Origin: CAZGLK01 sp964526375
GTDB taxonomy: Bacteria > Patescibacteriota > Minisyncoccia > JACQLN01
DNA: 26,140 nucleotides
Assembly: GCA_964526375.1 (NCBI GenBank)
Contig: CAZGLK010000006.1
Coordinates: 1 to 26,140, forward strand
Direction: 5' to 3'
In this document: positions 1-7,511 of the stretch, piece by piece
How positions within the stretch are numbered: the stretch's first letter is position 1
Layout: every line of letters begins with the position of its first letter
Notes under the pieces: generated by a model
The model's input: the letters and a program-made list of their open reading frames with translations, nothing else
Told to the model about the DNA's origin: nothing
Databases searched by the model: none
Translations under genes and position numbers: made by a program

Positions 1-2
1 CG

Positions 3-224
3 AGGATACCTGCACACCATCATAACCCACAGAAAAAGTGTGTCATAACCACGATTCGAGATGCATATGAAAAGAAAAAGAAAGAAATATATCAAAAAGA
101 AAAGGAACAATTAAGAAGAAAAGGAACAACTAAGGAACAAAGGAAAAACTAAGGGACAAATGTTGCTGGCGCGGGGATCGGCGTGCTAGTATCGGTTTGG
201 GCTATTGGCCTAAATAGTTCTTAA
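3..224 (+). pseudogene. Possible 3' end of a Lys/Glu-rich protein, interrupted by an in-frame TAA
   Basis: The frame is open from the window edge to a TAA at 150-152 and encodes a Lys/Glu/Gln-rich, coiled-coil-like tail. The same frame then continues for 23 codons to a TAA at 222-224. Those codons give a hydrophobic, Gly-rich stretch (AGAGIGVLVSVWAIGL) that looks like a membrane helix. Either the gene really ends at 152, or a charged-plus-membrane protein was broken at the TAA. The purine-rich DNA at 66-160 contains imperfect repeats of ggaacaa and could fake an open frame. No family recognised. Confidence 0.25.
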
Positions 225-270
225 AATTTAAAAGATCAAGCCGTCAATATCCTACATAGGAGGAATTATT

Positions 271-900
271 ATGAATCGCTTCATAGTTTTTGAAGGCATT
301 GACCGTTGTGGCAAACGAACCCAGCTGGAGCTGACCCAGCGCTGGCTGTTGAGCCGAGGCTGTTTAGTGCAAACCGGTAGCGAACCCAACGACAAAACCA
401 GCCCGGTGGGCATATACATTCGCCGGATACTCAAAAAAGAAGTTCCCAGCCCGGGTTTTTACCGACTGCAGTATCTATTCACGCTGGATCGCGCTCAAGA
501 CATAGTCTGCCTGATTCAGCCGGCGCTGGATAATGGACACTTTGTATTGTGGGAGCGCTTTGCTCATTCCACTCTGGCCTACGGTATGCTGGAGGGTGAC
601 CCGGAACGGTATCTCAAATTGCAGTACGATGTCATTGGCCCTTTTATGATCTGGCCACGCTTGACTTTGGTGTTTGACATCTCCGCAGATGAGGCTATCC
701 GGCGGATGGAAGGTCTGGGAGAAGCCGAACTTTTTGAGAAGCAGGAAACTTTGGAACGCGTTCGGCAGAATTATTTGACCTTGGCCAAAAAATGGCCGGC
801 ATCAAGCGTGGGGGAAATGATAGTGCTAGACGCCATGCGGCCGCCTCAAGAAATTTTTGAGGAGGTTAAAAACTTGCTCCAGGAAAGAATTGGATTCTAG
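271..900 (+). CDS. tmk: Divergent thymidylate kinase (dTMP kinase family)
   Basis: Predicted cytoplasmic nucleoside monophosphate kinase that would phosphorylate dTMP, or a related dNMP, with ATP. The 209-aa length is typical of the family. Residues 8-18 form the P-loop (EGIDRCGKRTQ), 69-77 match the LF..DRAQ signature, and 94-105 (WERFAHSTLAYG) replace the usual DRY..SS.AYQ motif. The start is fixed by an AGGAGG at 258-263, seven bases before the ATG. Two features are unusual: the Ser/Thr that normally follows the P-loop lysine is Arg16 (GKRT rather than GKST/GKTT), and the DR motif is ER. It lies 31 nt before the ThyX-like gene and is probably co-transcribed with it. Family assignment is firm; substrate and activity are inferred. 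Confidence 0.85.
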   Translation: MNRFIVFEGIDRCGKRTQLELTQRWLLSRGCLVQTGSEPNDKTSPVGIYIRRILKKEVPSPGFYRLQYLFTLDRAQDIVCLIQPALDNGHFVLWERFAHSTLAYGMLEGDPERYLKLQYDVIGPFMIWPRLTLVFDISADEAIRRMEGLGEAELFEKQETLERVRQNYLTLAKKWPASSVGEMIVLDAMRPPQEIFEEVKNLLQERIGF

Positions 901-931
901 TTTTGTTGCTCGAATTAAGGAGGAGAGAGAA

Positions 932-2554
932 ATGAGTAAGTTTACACCGGAGGAGCTCAAGCTTTTAGGGGAATATGTTTCTGATCCCACCGATAATGTG
1001 TTTGCAGTGTTTCCCCAGAAGATGCCGGGCATGATTGGCGCAGCTTATGCTCGTTACAGCCGGGCACGTGGCGGTTTCCGAGAGACGTTACTTAAGGAGT
1101 TTATTAAGGAAGGTCAATTGGATCCGCAACGTGCCGACGAGTTGATTGCCCGTATTTTAATCCAGTACGGAGATGATTCAGTTCAGGAGCTGGAGAGCGC
1201 CTGGGTTTCTTTTGAGGGAATTTCAAACATCGCCACCAAGATCATTGAGGACCGACGTTTGGGAGCTTACATTGAACAGTCCTCACGCTATGTCATTTAT
1301 GATGAGCGGGATGAGCAGGGTCGTTTTCGCTACCTGCGCGAACCCACAATCATGGCTTCCGGCCACGGCCGCAAGTACGAGGAAGTGATGGATTTTGTTT
1401 TTGAAACTTACTGTTGTTTGGTTGAACCTATGCAGCAGTATTTTCGAAGACGCAAGCCCTTGGACGCGGCACATTATGAGATCCGCGAAGGTCGAGGGAA
1501 GATTTATCACGATCAATGTGCTGATAGCTCCGAGCGCGCGGATTTTGAAAGAACCTGGCGGTTTGATATCCGTGCCAAGACCTGTGACACCTTGAGGATT
1601 TTGCTGCCAGCGGCCACGCTTACCAATGTGGGTGTACATGCCAATGGCCGCACATTGGAGCATATCTTGCGGCATCTTTACTCCAGTGATCTGCCGGAAG
1701 CGCAGGAGCTGGCCACTAAAGCCCGTCGGGCTCTTAATACTGTTATTCCTCGTTATGTCGAGCGGGCTGCACGGAGCACCTATTTGGTTGAGACGAGCCA
1801 TAATATGCAGAAGCTTGTGGATAGGCTGCTGGTTTCTGTTCCAGTGAATGCGGCTCCGACGGTTGATGTCTTGGAGAGAGCGACGGATCATATGGTTAGT
1901 GTTATCGCTTGCATGTTGTATTCTTTCTCGGAACATCCACTACGGCAGCTTAAGGAACTGGTGCGGAGTTTTGATGGTTTGTGGGATGAAATTGTCAGAA
2001 CATATGTGGGCGAGCGGCGGAGCCGGCGCGACCGGCCTGGCCGTGCTTTGGAGAGTGGATATCCTTGGCAGGTGGATCTGGTGATTGATTTTGGTATAGA
2101 CCGTGATCTCCAGCGCCATCGTATGCTCACGCAAACGTGCCAGTTGCTGACCACCCGCCTGGGATTTTGTGAAATTCCCGAGGAGATTGTAGAAGCGGGT
2201 CTGGCTGATGTGGTTAATGAGTGTATAGATAAAGTCACCCGACTTTATGAGGACTTGCGACCAGACTTCGGCCGCGAGATAGCCCAATATCCTGTCTTGT
2301 TGGGTTTTAACAGACGGCGATTGTTGGGTTTCAATGATCGTGAAGCCCAGCATCTTCTGGAGTTACGCACCATCCCTCAAGGCCATCGATCTTATCGCCG
2401 GGTTTGTCAGGAGATTTATAGGCAGATGCATCGCTTTTGCCCCTGGTGGGCCGAATCACTCTTTGGTTTTGTGGATCTTAATGAATACGACTGGCCCCGG
2501 GCTGATTCCGAGGCGCGCCAACGTGCCAAAGAAGCCAAGCTCAAGCAAGTCTAA
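932..2554 (+). CDS. Tandem ThyX-like protein (FAD-dependent thymidylate synthase superfamily)
   Basis: This 540-aa protein is about twice the length of a classical ThyX subunit. ThyX makes dTMP from dUMP using FAD and methylene-tetrahydrofolate, as a homotetramer. The first half has a ThyX-motif-like segment at about 107-120 (DRRLGAYIEQSSRY) and the substrate-site pattern NGRTLEHILRHL at 238-249. The second half has a cleaner RHR at 395-397 and the pattern LRTIPQGHRSYR at about 478-489. It therefore looks like two fused ThyX domains with complementary losses. The start at 932 is chosen because AAGGAGGAG lies at 917-925; a longer frame from 857 would overlap the kinase and has no such site. 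It is flanked by a dTMP kinase and a dNMP hydrolase. True thymidylate synthase activity is uncertain. Confidence 0.8.
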   Translation: MSKFTPEELKLLGEYVSDPTDNVFAVFPQKMPGMIGAAYARYSRARGGFRETLLKEFIKEGQLDPQRADELIARILIQYGDDSVQELESAWVSFEGISNIATKIIEDRRLGAYIEQSSRYVIYDERDEQGRFRYLREPTIMASGHGRKYEEVMDFVFETYCCLVEPMQQYFRRRKPLDAAHYEIREGRGKIYHDQCADSSERADFERTWRFDIRAKTCDTLRILLPAATLTNVGVHANGRTLEHILRHLYSSDLPEAQELATKARRALNTVIPRYVERAARSTYLVETSHNMQKLVDRLLVSVPVNAAPTVDVLERATDHMVSVIACMLYSFSEHPLRQLKELVRSFDGLWDEIVRTYVGERRSRRDRPGRALESGYPWQVDLVIDFGIDRDLQRHRMLTQTCQLLTTRLGFCEIPEEIVEAGLADVVNECIDKVTRLYEDLRPDFGREIAQYPVLLGFNRRRLLGFNDREAQHLLELRTIPQGHRSYRRVCQEIYRQMHRFCPWWAESLFGFVDLNEYDWPRADSEARQRAKEAKLKQV

Positions 2555-2559
2555 AGTTT

Positions 2560-2598
2560 CTGTCCGACACTCGGCGTACAACGCCGAGTGTCGGACAG
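2560..2598 (+). other. Perfect 17-bp hairpin between the ThyX-like and DNPH1-like genes
   Basis: The arms 2560-2576 and 2582-2598 are perfectly complementary around the loop tacaa, starting 5 nt after the ThyX-like stop codon. No T-run follows, so it is not a standard intrinsic terminator. A processing site, an mRNA stabiliser or a partial terminator is more likely. Confidence 0.6.
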
Positions 2599-2635
2599 GA
2601 GGAATAGTTGGTGGGATAGACACAAGGAGGTGACC

Positions 2636-3094
2636 ATGAGATCTTTGAAGGTTTACTTTGCTGCATCTATTCAGGGTGGTCGTGAGTACCTTAGATATCA
2701 AGTCATTATAGGCAATGTTCTGCGGGAGTTGGGCCATCGTATTCTTTCAGAACATGTTTACGATGAGGAGAAAACCAGAAAGATGGCTGTGGAGAAAGGT
2801 CCAGTGGGTGTATATGAGACTGATATGGCTTGGGTAGAGCAGGCTGATCTATTGGTGAGCGAGGTTTCTTGGCCCAGTTTGGGGACCGGGCTGGAAATCG
2901 GCTACGCGCTTTATGCTCTCAATAAGCGGGTTGTTTGTTTTTGTTGTGAAGATGTCTGGGATCGTCTTTCCTGGATGATCAAGGGCAATACCCATCCACG
3001 GATAAGTTTGCATCGCTACAGCCGTGACCACGCCGAAGTGGATATTCGCAAGACCTTGGTCCTCGAGTTGGCTCAATTAGAGGAGCAGGAGTGA
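2636..3094 (+). CDS. DNPH1-like 2'-deoxynucleoside 5'-phosphate N-hydrolase (nucleoside 2-deoxyribosyltransferase family)
   Basis: A 152-aa protein that closely follows the pattern of human DNPH1/Rcl. YFAASIQGGRE (residues 7-17) corresponds to the phosphate-binding YF.GSI.GGRE. SEH at 38-40 and ETDMAWVEQAD (61-71) supply the conserved Asp63. EVSWPSLGTGLEIG (76-89) carries the likely catalytic Glu87. Such enzymes cleave the glycosidic bond of dNMPs; the human one sanitises hydroxymethyl-dUMP. The start is set by an almost perfect anti-16S match, AAGGAGGTGA, at 2624-2633. The gene closes the three-gene nucleotide module and is followed by a terminator. Exact substrate is inferred only. Confidence 0.8.
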   Translation: MRSLKVYFAASIQGGREYLRYQVIIGNVLRELGHRILSEHVYDEEKTRKMAVEKGPVGVYETDMAWVEQADLLVSEVSWPSLGTGLEIGYALYALNKRVVCFCCEDVWDRLSWMIKGNTHPRISLHRYSRDHAEVDIRKTLVLELAQLEEQE

Positions 3095-3120
3095 CTTTTG
3101 TGTCATAGTTCTTTTACCCC

Positions 3121-3157
3121 AAACATCCGAAGCCATACTTCGGATGTTTTTAATTTT
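3121..3157 (+). terminator. Intrinsic terminator of the nucleotide module
   Basis: A 12-bp perfect stem (3121-3132 with 3138-3149, loop ccata) runs directly into a T-rich tract (tttttaattttt). It lies 27 nt after the DNPH1-like stop codon. Confidence 0.85.
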
Positions 3158-3166
3158 TGTGGGATA

Positions 3167-3299
3167 TACCCGTTTAGTTCCTCCCCTAGTATAGGGGAGG
3201 TTAGGAGGGGTAGGCTGCGCCATACAACAAAAGCGTTTCTTTGCGCGTCTACCACCCCCACCCCCTCCTATTCTAGGAGGGGAAAGGATTAAACGGGTA
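3167..3299. repeat. Palindromic element 1 (imperfect inverted repeat)
   Basis: The terminal arms tacccgttta (3167-3176) and taaacgggta (3290-3299) enclose further matching segments: a nested palindrome cctccccta/taggggagg on the left and ccccctcctattctaggaggg on the right. No open frame with protein character is present. It looks like a MITE/REP-like noncoding repeat. Together with element 2 it fills the 395-nt gap between 3095 and 3489. Confidence 0.55.
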
Positions 3300-3339
3300 G
3301 GTCCTATTTTGATTATTCCTAATTCCTAATTCATGCTTC

Positions 3340-3483
3340 TAGGACTTACGCGTTTGCCTATAAACCGTCATTCTGACCCTGAGCAAAGCGAAGGGGAAGA
3401 ATCTCAACCATACACATTTTCTTTCCATTCCTCCCACGAGATCCTTCGCTACCGCTCAGGATGACGCAAACGCGTAAGTCCTA
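3340..3483. repeat. Palindromic element 2 with 18-bp terminal inverted repeats
   Basis: The arms 3340-3357 (taggacttacgcgtttgc) and 3466-3483 are perfectly complementary. Inside are two facing, imperfect copies of a cctgagc-aag-cgaagg core (3377-3396 and, inverted, 3443-3460). The element ends 6 nt before the stop codon of the next gene, so its right arm would lie in that gene's 3' UTR. A related core is found inside two coding regions of this window (18596-18620 and 25653-25697). Confidence 0.65.
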
Positions 3484-3489
3484 ACTTCA

Positions 3490-5061
3490 TCATAGCGGCG
3501 GGATTTTGAAGACGGCCTCTTTTTGGTTTTCAAAAACCAGGGGGAATTTGTTTTCTTTTAACCAAAAGAAGTAGGTCTTGGGGTTTTGAGCTTTTCTTAA
3601 AACAACATAGGAAGCCTTAAAATCGTTGGCCAGCACCCGGGCGGTATCTTCCGCTTCTTCCTGGGTGCATCTGATTTTTCCGCAGGTTTGGTTGTAGGCC
3701 TCGTCGGTGGTGAACATAAAGTGATTTTTCCAGTAGAGCGAGGGGTTGTAGGCATACATAAAAATCGGGTCCATGCCGTTGATGTAATAGTTTTGCTGAT
3801 TCCAAAAAAATAAACTGCCAAACTGATCCCAGCTGGTGTGAAAAACTATTTCCCCGGGCTCGGAGTTTTCTTTAAGCCACAGAGCCGACTCTTTTAGGTG
3901 GGTGGGTATCCAAGCGGTGTCATTATATTTTTTGAATACCGGTATGGAGTTTAGGCCCAAAAGGCCAACGGCGATTATCAAAAATGATATTATGATGCGC
4001 CTGGATTTTTGATGGGTTGGTCTTTGTTTGATTATCTCTCTGTTGTTTATATACAGGGTCAGCGCCGAGGCGGCCGCGATTATGCTAAAGCCGGCAAAGA
4101 TATCATAACTGCGGCGGGCCATGAAAGTGGTTATAAAAAAGAAAATCGTGCCTATAGCCAGCGCCGAGAAAAATATGTTTTTTTGATTGGCTGACTCTGG
4201 GTTGGAGCTTCTTCGGGCTATTTTATAAAAAATCAGCGCCGCTGTTAAAATTAAGAGTAGGGGTGCTGTGTTTCTTAGAATAGAATCAAAAGCGGGTGGT
4301 TTTAATTCGCGGCCGAAAGTTAAGGGCAGGCCGTTCACTTTCGCGATGGTTAGATTCACCACCTGAATGTAGACCAATTTAAGCGCTCCCCACGGCTGCG
4401 GGCGCGCCAAAAGGCCGATTATTGATCCGAGCGCTAGACATAAAGTGTTTTTCCACTGAACGGGTTCTCGCCGGATTTTAAAAATCAGGTTGGAAACAAG
4501 CACGACGAATATCGGCAGCCAGCTAAGGGCGGCGTGCAGGAAAGACGATATTATTCCCAGAGCCGCGAATGTGGTTTTTCGACCGTTCGTAAAAATCAGC
4601 GCGAAAACCGCCAGAGCTAAAACCAAGGAAAGATTGTGCGGCCGCGTCATGGTCAGACGGTACATCACATCGGCCGCGGCCGCCGTAAAAATCAGAGTCC
4701 ACAAAAACGGCCATATCGTTTTTAATCGTCTAAGCACCCAGTAGAATCCGGCCAGCGTCAGAAAAGTTACAAACGCACCGGCCAGCTTGATGCCCAAAAT
4801 TCCGTCTTTAACAAAAGTGAAGGGAATCAAAAACAAATGAAACCCCCACCAGATGTCGGCTTTCAAATCTTTCATTACCGAAAACTGCGTCCAAGGAAAC
4901 TCACCGTAAAAAATCCCACGCTCGCGGTAAATTTTGGCGTGGGTGATGTGATAGAAAGAATCAGGATCGGCAATGTTGGGCGTGGAGAATTGAAGCGCTA
5001 GAGCTATGGCTCCCAAAACTATAATGGCGAGCGCGACCTCTAATTTTTTTAGATTAGTCAT
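3490..5061 (-). CDS. GT-C-like polytopic membrane protein
   Basis: A 523-aa inner-membrane protein. A first helix (about residues 9-25) is followed by an extracytoplasmic loop with ADPDSFYH (32-39). This matches the position of the DPD-type acidic motif in GT-C glycosyltransferases that use lipid-linked sugars. Many further helices follow up to about 375. A C-terminal soluble domain of about 130 residues begins near LKESALWLKENSEPGEIVF. A protein of similar architecture is cut by the right edge of the window. No SD is visible before the ATG. The family is suggested by topology and the acidic motif only; donor and acceptor are unknown. Confidence 0.6.
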   Translation of the reverse strand: MTNLKKLEVALAIIVLGAIALALQFSTPNIADPDSFYHITHAKIYRERGIFYGEFPWTQFSVMKDLKADIWWGFHLFLIPFTFVKDGILGIKLAGAFVTFLTLAGFYWVLRRLKTIWPFLWTLIFTAAAADVMYRLTMTRPHNLSLVLALAVFALIFTNGRKTTFAALGIISSFLHAALSWLPIFVVLVSNLIFKIRREPVQWKNTLCLALGSIIGLLARPQPWGALKLVYIQVVNLTIAKVNGLPLTFGRELKPPAFDSILRNTAPLLLILTAALIFYKIARRSSNPESANQKNIFFSALAIGTIFFFITTFMARRSYDIFAGFSIIAAASALTLYINNREIIKQRPTHQKSRRIIISFLIIAVGLLGLNSIPVFKKYNDTAWIPTHLKESALWLKENSEPGEIVFHTSWDQFGSLFFWNQQNYYINGMDPIFMYAYNPSLYWKNHFMFTTDEAYNQTCGKIRCTQEEAEDTARVLANDFKASYVVLRKAQNPKTYFFWLKENKFPLVFENQKEAVFKIPPL

Positions 5062-5070
5062 TACAATACA

Positions 5071-5091
5071 GCCCCGAGTCTGACTCGGGGC
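5071..5091. other. Short hairpin, 9-bp stem and 3-nt loop
   Basis: The arms gccccgagt and actcggggc flank ctg, between the DUF5676-like gene and the GT-C-like gene. No T-run follows on either side. It resembles the 9-bp, 3-nt-loop hairpin at 11124-11144; both have the centre agtcNgact. Confidence 0.45.
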
Positions 5092-5160
5092 AAACGGGCT
5101 TCCAATCTTTTTGGTATCCTAGATATTCTCCTAGGGCCTAATATCCTAATATCCTAGCGC

Positions 5161-5439
5161 CTAGCCCTTGTTTTCTTTCAAAAAATGATTGTAAAGCGCC
5201 GCTACCGCGTAACCCATCACCCAGCTGGTTATAACAATTATTACCGGGATGCCGATAAACTCGTTAACGGTTAGCCGTGTGGGGATAAGCGAAGTGATAT
5301 TGGCGCCCCAAAATTGGGCGTTAAAGAAAAACGCAAAAGCGCCTTTGGATAGAAGGCCAATAATATAGGTGACGGTATAGAAGGCGAAGGTCATCACCGC
5401 CAAAGCATTGGCAAAGGCTTTTTTGTTGAGTTTGTGCAT
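5161..5439 (-). CDS. Small two-helix membrane protein, DUF5676-like
   Basis: A 92-aa protein with two hydrophobic segments, about 10-30 and 60-85. The second runs FIGIPVIIVITSWVMGYAVAALYNHF, matching the C-terminal pattern I associate with DUF5676 (…SLIYPGY…G…GAI.A.LYN.F). The start at 5439 is preferred over longer frames because the homology begins there and because a TATAAT (minus strand, 5449-5454) lies only 9 nt upstream. That would give a nearly leaderless mRNA. The upstream extension is rich in Cys, Arg and Pro and unlikely to be real. Function unknown. Confidence 0.7.
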   Translation of the reverse strand: MHKLNKKAFANALAVMTFAFYTVTYIIGLLSKGAFAFFFNAQFWGANITSLIPTRLTVNEFIGIPVIIVITSWVMGYAVAALYNHFLKENKG

Positions 5440-5448
5440 AGTATTTTT

Positions 5449-5454
5449 ATTATA
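5449..5454 (-). promoter_or_regulatory. -10 box for the DUF5676-like gene
   Basis: TATAAT on the minus strand. A weak -35 candidate, TTGCGC, lies 15 nt upstream. Transcription would start within a few bases of the ATG at 5439. Confidence 0.5.
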
Positions 5455-5543
5455 GCATACTTTGTGGGAGCGCAAGGCACCGTCTGTGCATATCACGCCA
5501 CACTTTCTATGCACACCACTCGGTGGTGCACATCCTGCTGGGA

Positions 5544-6458
5544 TTAGAGAATGCGCCGGTAGACGGCCAGCCAGTTGGAATAGGCGATTTTGTTTTTGAT
5601 GATTGCCGACATTTTCCATGCAACTAGGGCGGTTTGGATATCCGGCATATTTTCGGCGCCGGTCATGAGATCGTAATCAAACATACCCCCAAGGTCTGTG
5701 CCCAGACCGATTGCATTGGGACCAGCTACAGCGAGGGCGTGCTTGATGTGTTTAAAAAAATCAGTTAGTCGACCACTGGGTTTATTCGTAAGAAACTTAC
5801 CCACAGCAAAGATACCAACACCGCCGCCTGCTTGGCTGATGGCCTTAATGTGCCCGTCGCCGATATTGCGGACATGTTTTAGTATGGAGTCGCAACCGCC
5901 GTGAGAATATACGATGGGTTTGCCAAACGACAAGCAATCGTCGATAGTCTGCTTGCTCGCGTGCGCGATATCAACGACCAAGTTGTTGCCAAGGCAGAAT
6001 CGCACGAAATCCTTGCCAAGTTTGGTAAGACCACGCGAGGGAGCACCGACGCAACTGCCAGCAAAGTCGTTGTCTTGATTCCAAGTCAGTCCAAACGAGC
6101 GCACGCCTTTGTCCGCGAGCTTATAAATGAAAGGTATATCTTTTCGCGAGAGCGTGGTTAGGCCCTCAAGGTGTATTATCACTCCCGTTTTTTGCCGACC
6201 AGCCGATAAATCTTTCTTTGTTCTGACTAAAAAAAGCAGCCGGTTCGTTTCAATGGCCGCCAAGCAGGTGTTCAGTTGCTTGGTAATTTCAGCGCGGTAA
6301 TCATTGTTATCGTTGTGGGTTTCAGGGGCCACAAAGATTGATGCCACTACAAAGCAGCAGCTTTTGGGTAGATCGTTAAAGCTGGTTTGGGATTTTCCGT
6401 TGCGGCCCGGGAGGGCGTCCATAATGTCTTGGTGGGCGTCAAAAAATCGTGTGTTCAT
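5544..6458 (-). CDS. Membrane dipeptidase-like metallohydrolase (peptidase M19 family)
   Basis: About 304 aa with a metal-dependent TIM-barrel fold. Visible signatures: DAHQD near residue 7 (the metal-binding DxHxD start of M19), HLEG for the bridging Glu, GVRSFGLTWNQDNDFAGSC, the strongly M19-like GLTKLGKDFVRF…VVDIAHAS, SHGG, and RNIGDGHIKAISQAGGGVGI. M19 enzymes hydrolyse dipeptides, including D-amino acid and dehydro-dipeptides. The start at 6458 overlaps the upstream stop codon as ATGA, which suggests translational coupling. An in-frame ATG at 6479 is also possible. It pairs with the DUF917 gene; no signal peptide is seen, so it is probably cytoplasmic. Confidence 0.85.
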   Translation of the reverse strand: MNTRFFDAHQDIMDALPGRNGKSQTSFNDLPKSCCFVVASIFVAPETHNDNNDYRAEITKQLNTCLAAIETNRLLFLVRTKKDLSAGRQKTGVIIHLEGLTTLSRKDIPFIYKLADKGVRSFGLTWNQDNDFAGSCVGAPSRGLTKLGKDFVRFCLGNNLVVDIAHASKQTIDDCLSFGKPIVYSHGGCDSILKHVRNIGDGHIKAISQAGGGVGIFAVGKFLTNKPSGRLTDFFKHIKHALAVAGPNAIGLGTDLGGMFDYDLMTGAENMPDIQTALVAWKMSAIIKNKIAYSNWLAVYRRIL

Positions 6459-7450
6459 AGAGGTAAAGCCGTTTGCCATATCTTTCTATTTTTTTCCTGT
6501 ACCCAATAGTAAGATGCCGGCAGAGTGATAATGGAAACGGTGCGTCCTTTGTACTTTTTGATTTGGGTATTGTGTATGGGCTGACCATTTTTACCAAGCA
6601 ATATTATATGATCTGGGGCTGTGGCGATTACTTTATTGCCCCGCGTCAGCAAGATGTTTTCATTTTTTATCCAAAGCGCGCCGTGCTCAAAATTTACCCA
6701 ACCTTGTAAAAAACCACCCTTGCTTGTGAGTCCTACACGAGTAATTTTCTCGCGCGAAACGATCGCTCCGCCAAGAGTTTGCAGAACTTTGCTTATTCTG
6801 CGCTTTTGCAGGAGGGCTCCAATTTTCAGCGACAGGCTAATGGTATTGGGCGCACATATCTTTTTGAAATCACCCGCCCTTATGCAATAACCAATCAACA
6901 CTCCTGCGCCGCCTATTTTTTTTACAAACCGTCTTGCTTTTTCCTCAATTCGCGGGGCGCTGACGTTCCCCTTAAGCGTTAATTTATTACCCCGTTGCCC
7001 CACCACCAATACCGGAGTTATCGGTAGGTGATGTACGGTAAATGTATCCATTTGTATCTCCGGTGCCGCTCGTCCGCCGACAAGATCAGAATCAACTACG
7101 GGCAGGCCGGCGCACACCGCAGCTTGAAAAGCTAATCCTTCAGCGCCGATCTCACCAGGAATGACGGCTTTTATTGCCGCCCCCGTAGTTTGTGTGTACT
7201 CCTTTAGAGCGCCTAGGATCAGTTTTTTGAAATCGGGCTGTTTCCGAGAGGGGTCGCCAACGCCATAAATTGAAACAAGATGATCGGTTTTATTGAACTC
7301 TCCAACTTTTTTGATGGGGATAATTTGTTGGTTTCTTAGAGCCGCGCTGAATATCTTTTTGTGATCTTTGTATGACAAACCGCCCCCGGTTCCAAAGAAC
7401 AGGCTGCCTAATAACAGTGATTTAAGATTTTTTTTCTCCAGGTGAAGCAT
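6455..7450 (-). CDS. DUF917 / S-methyl-thiohydantoin desulfurase-domain protein
   Basis: A 331-aa protein. The N-terminus SLLLGSLFFGTGGGLSYKDH (about 11-30) and the segment GEIGAEGLAFQAAVCAGLPVVDSDLVGGRAAPEIQMDTF match the DUF917 pattern (G..LGTGGGG…; EIG…aa..GLPVVD.D..GRA.PE.QM.TF). Members are found near hydantoinases and amidohydrolases and one is described as a thiohydantoin desulfurase. Here the partner is an M19 dipeptidase, translationally coupled by ATGA, suggesting a two-step breakdown of a cyclic or N-modified dipeptide-like compound. No SD is visible. Family confidence is good; substrate is unknown. Confidence 0.75.
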   Translation of the reverse strand: MLHLEKKNLKSLLLGSLFFGTGGGLSYKDHKKIFSAALRNQQIIPIKKVGEFNKTDHLVSIYGVGDPSRKQPDFKKLILGALKEYTQTTGAAIKAVIPGEIGAEGLAFQAAVCAGLPVVDSDLVGGRAAPEIQMDTFTVHHLPITPVLVVGQRGNKLTLKGNVSAPRIEEKARRFVKKIGGAGVLIGYCIRAGDFKKICAPNTISLSLKIGALLQKRRISKVLQTLGGAIVSREKITRVGLTSKGGFLQGWVNFEHGALWIKNENILLTRGNKVIATAPDHIILLGKNGQPIHNTQIKKYKGRTVSIITLPASYYWVQEKNRKIWQTALPL

Positions 7451-7466
7451 ATGTAGTAAGAGAATG

Positions 7467-7495
7467 GTGGGCCCAAGTGTCTAGCTTGAGCCCAC
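7467..7495. other. Hairpin between two minus-strand genes
   Basis: An 11-bp stem (7467-7477 with 7485-7495), with one G-T wobble or mismatch, lies 3' of the gene ending at 7512 and 5' of the DUF917 gene. On the minus strand it is not followed by a T-run, so termination would be weak. Confidence 0.45.
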
Positions 7496-7511
7496 GCTTT
7501 TACGGCCAACC

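Noticed and set aside
857..931. Longer N-terminus of the ThyX-like protein
   Set aside because: It overlaps the kinase gene, has poor composition, and a much better SD precedes the ATG at 932.
1283..1936. A 217-codon open frame on the minus strand inside the ThyX-like gene
   Set aside because: It lies fully antisense to a gene with clear family motifs and has no protein-family character or start signal.
5100..5165. Tandem ctaatatc repeats as a regulatory array
   Set aside because: Only two to three short AT-rich units, of the kind of simple repeat seen elsewhere here; no binding-site pattern.
5440..5619. N-terminal extension of the DUF5676-like protein
   Set aside because: The extension has random-looking composition and covers the -10 box.
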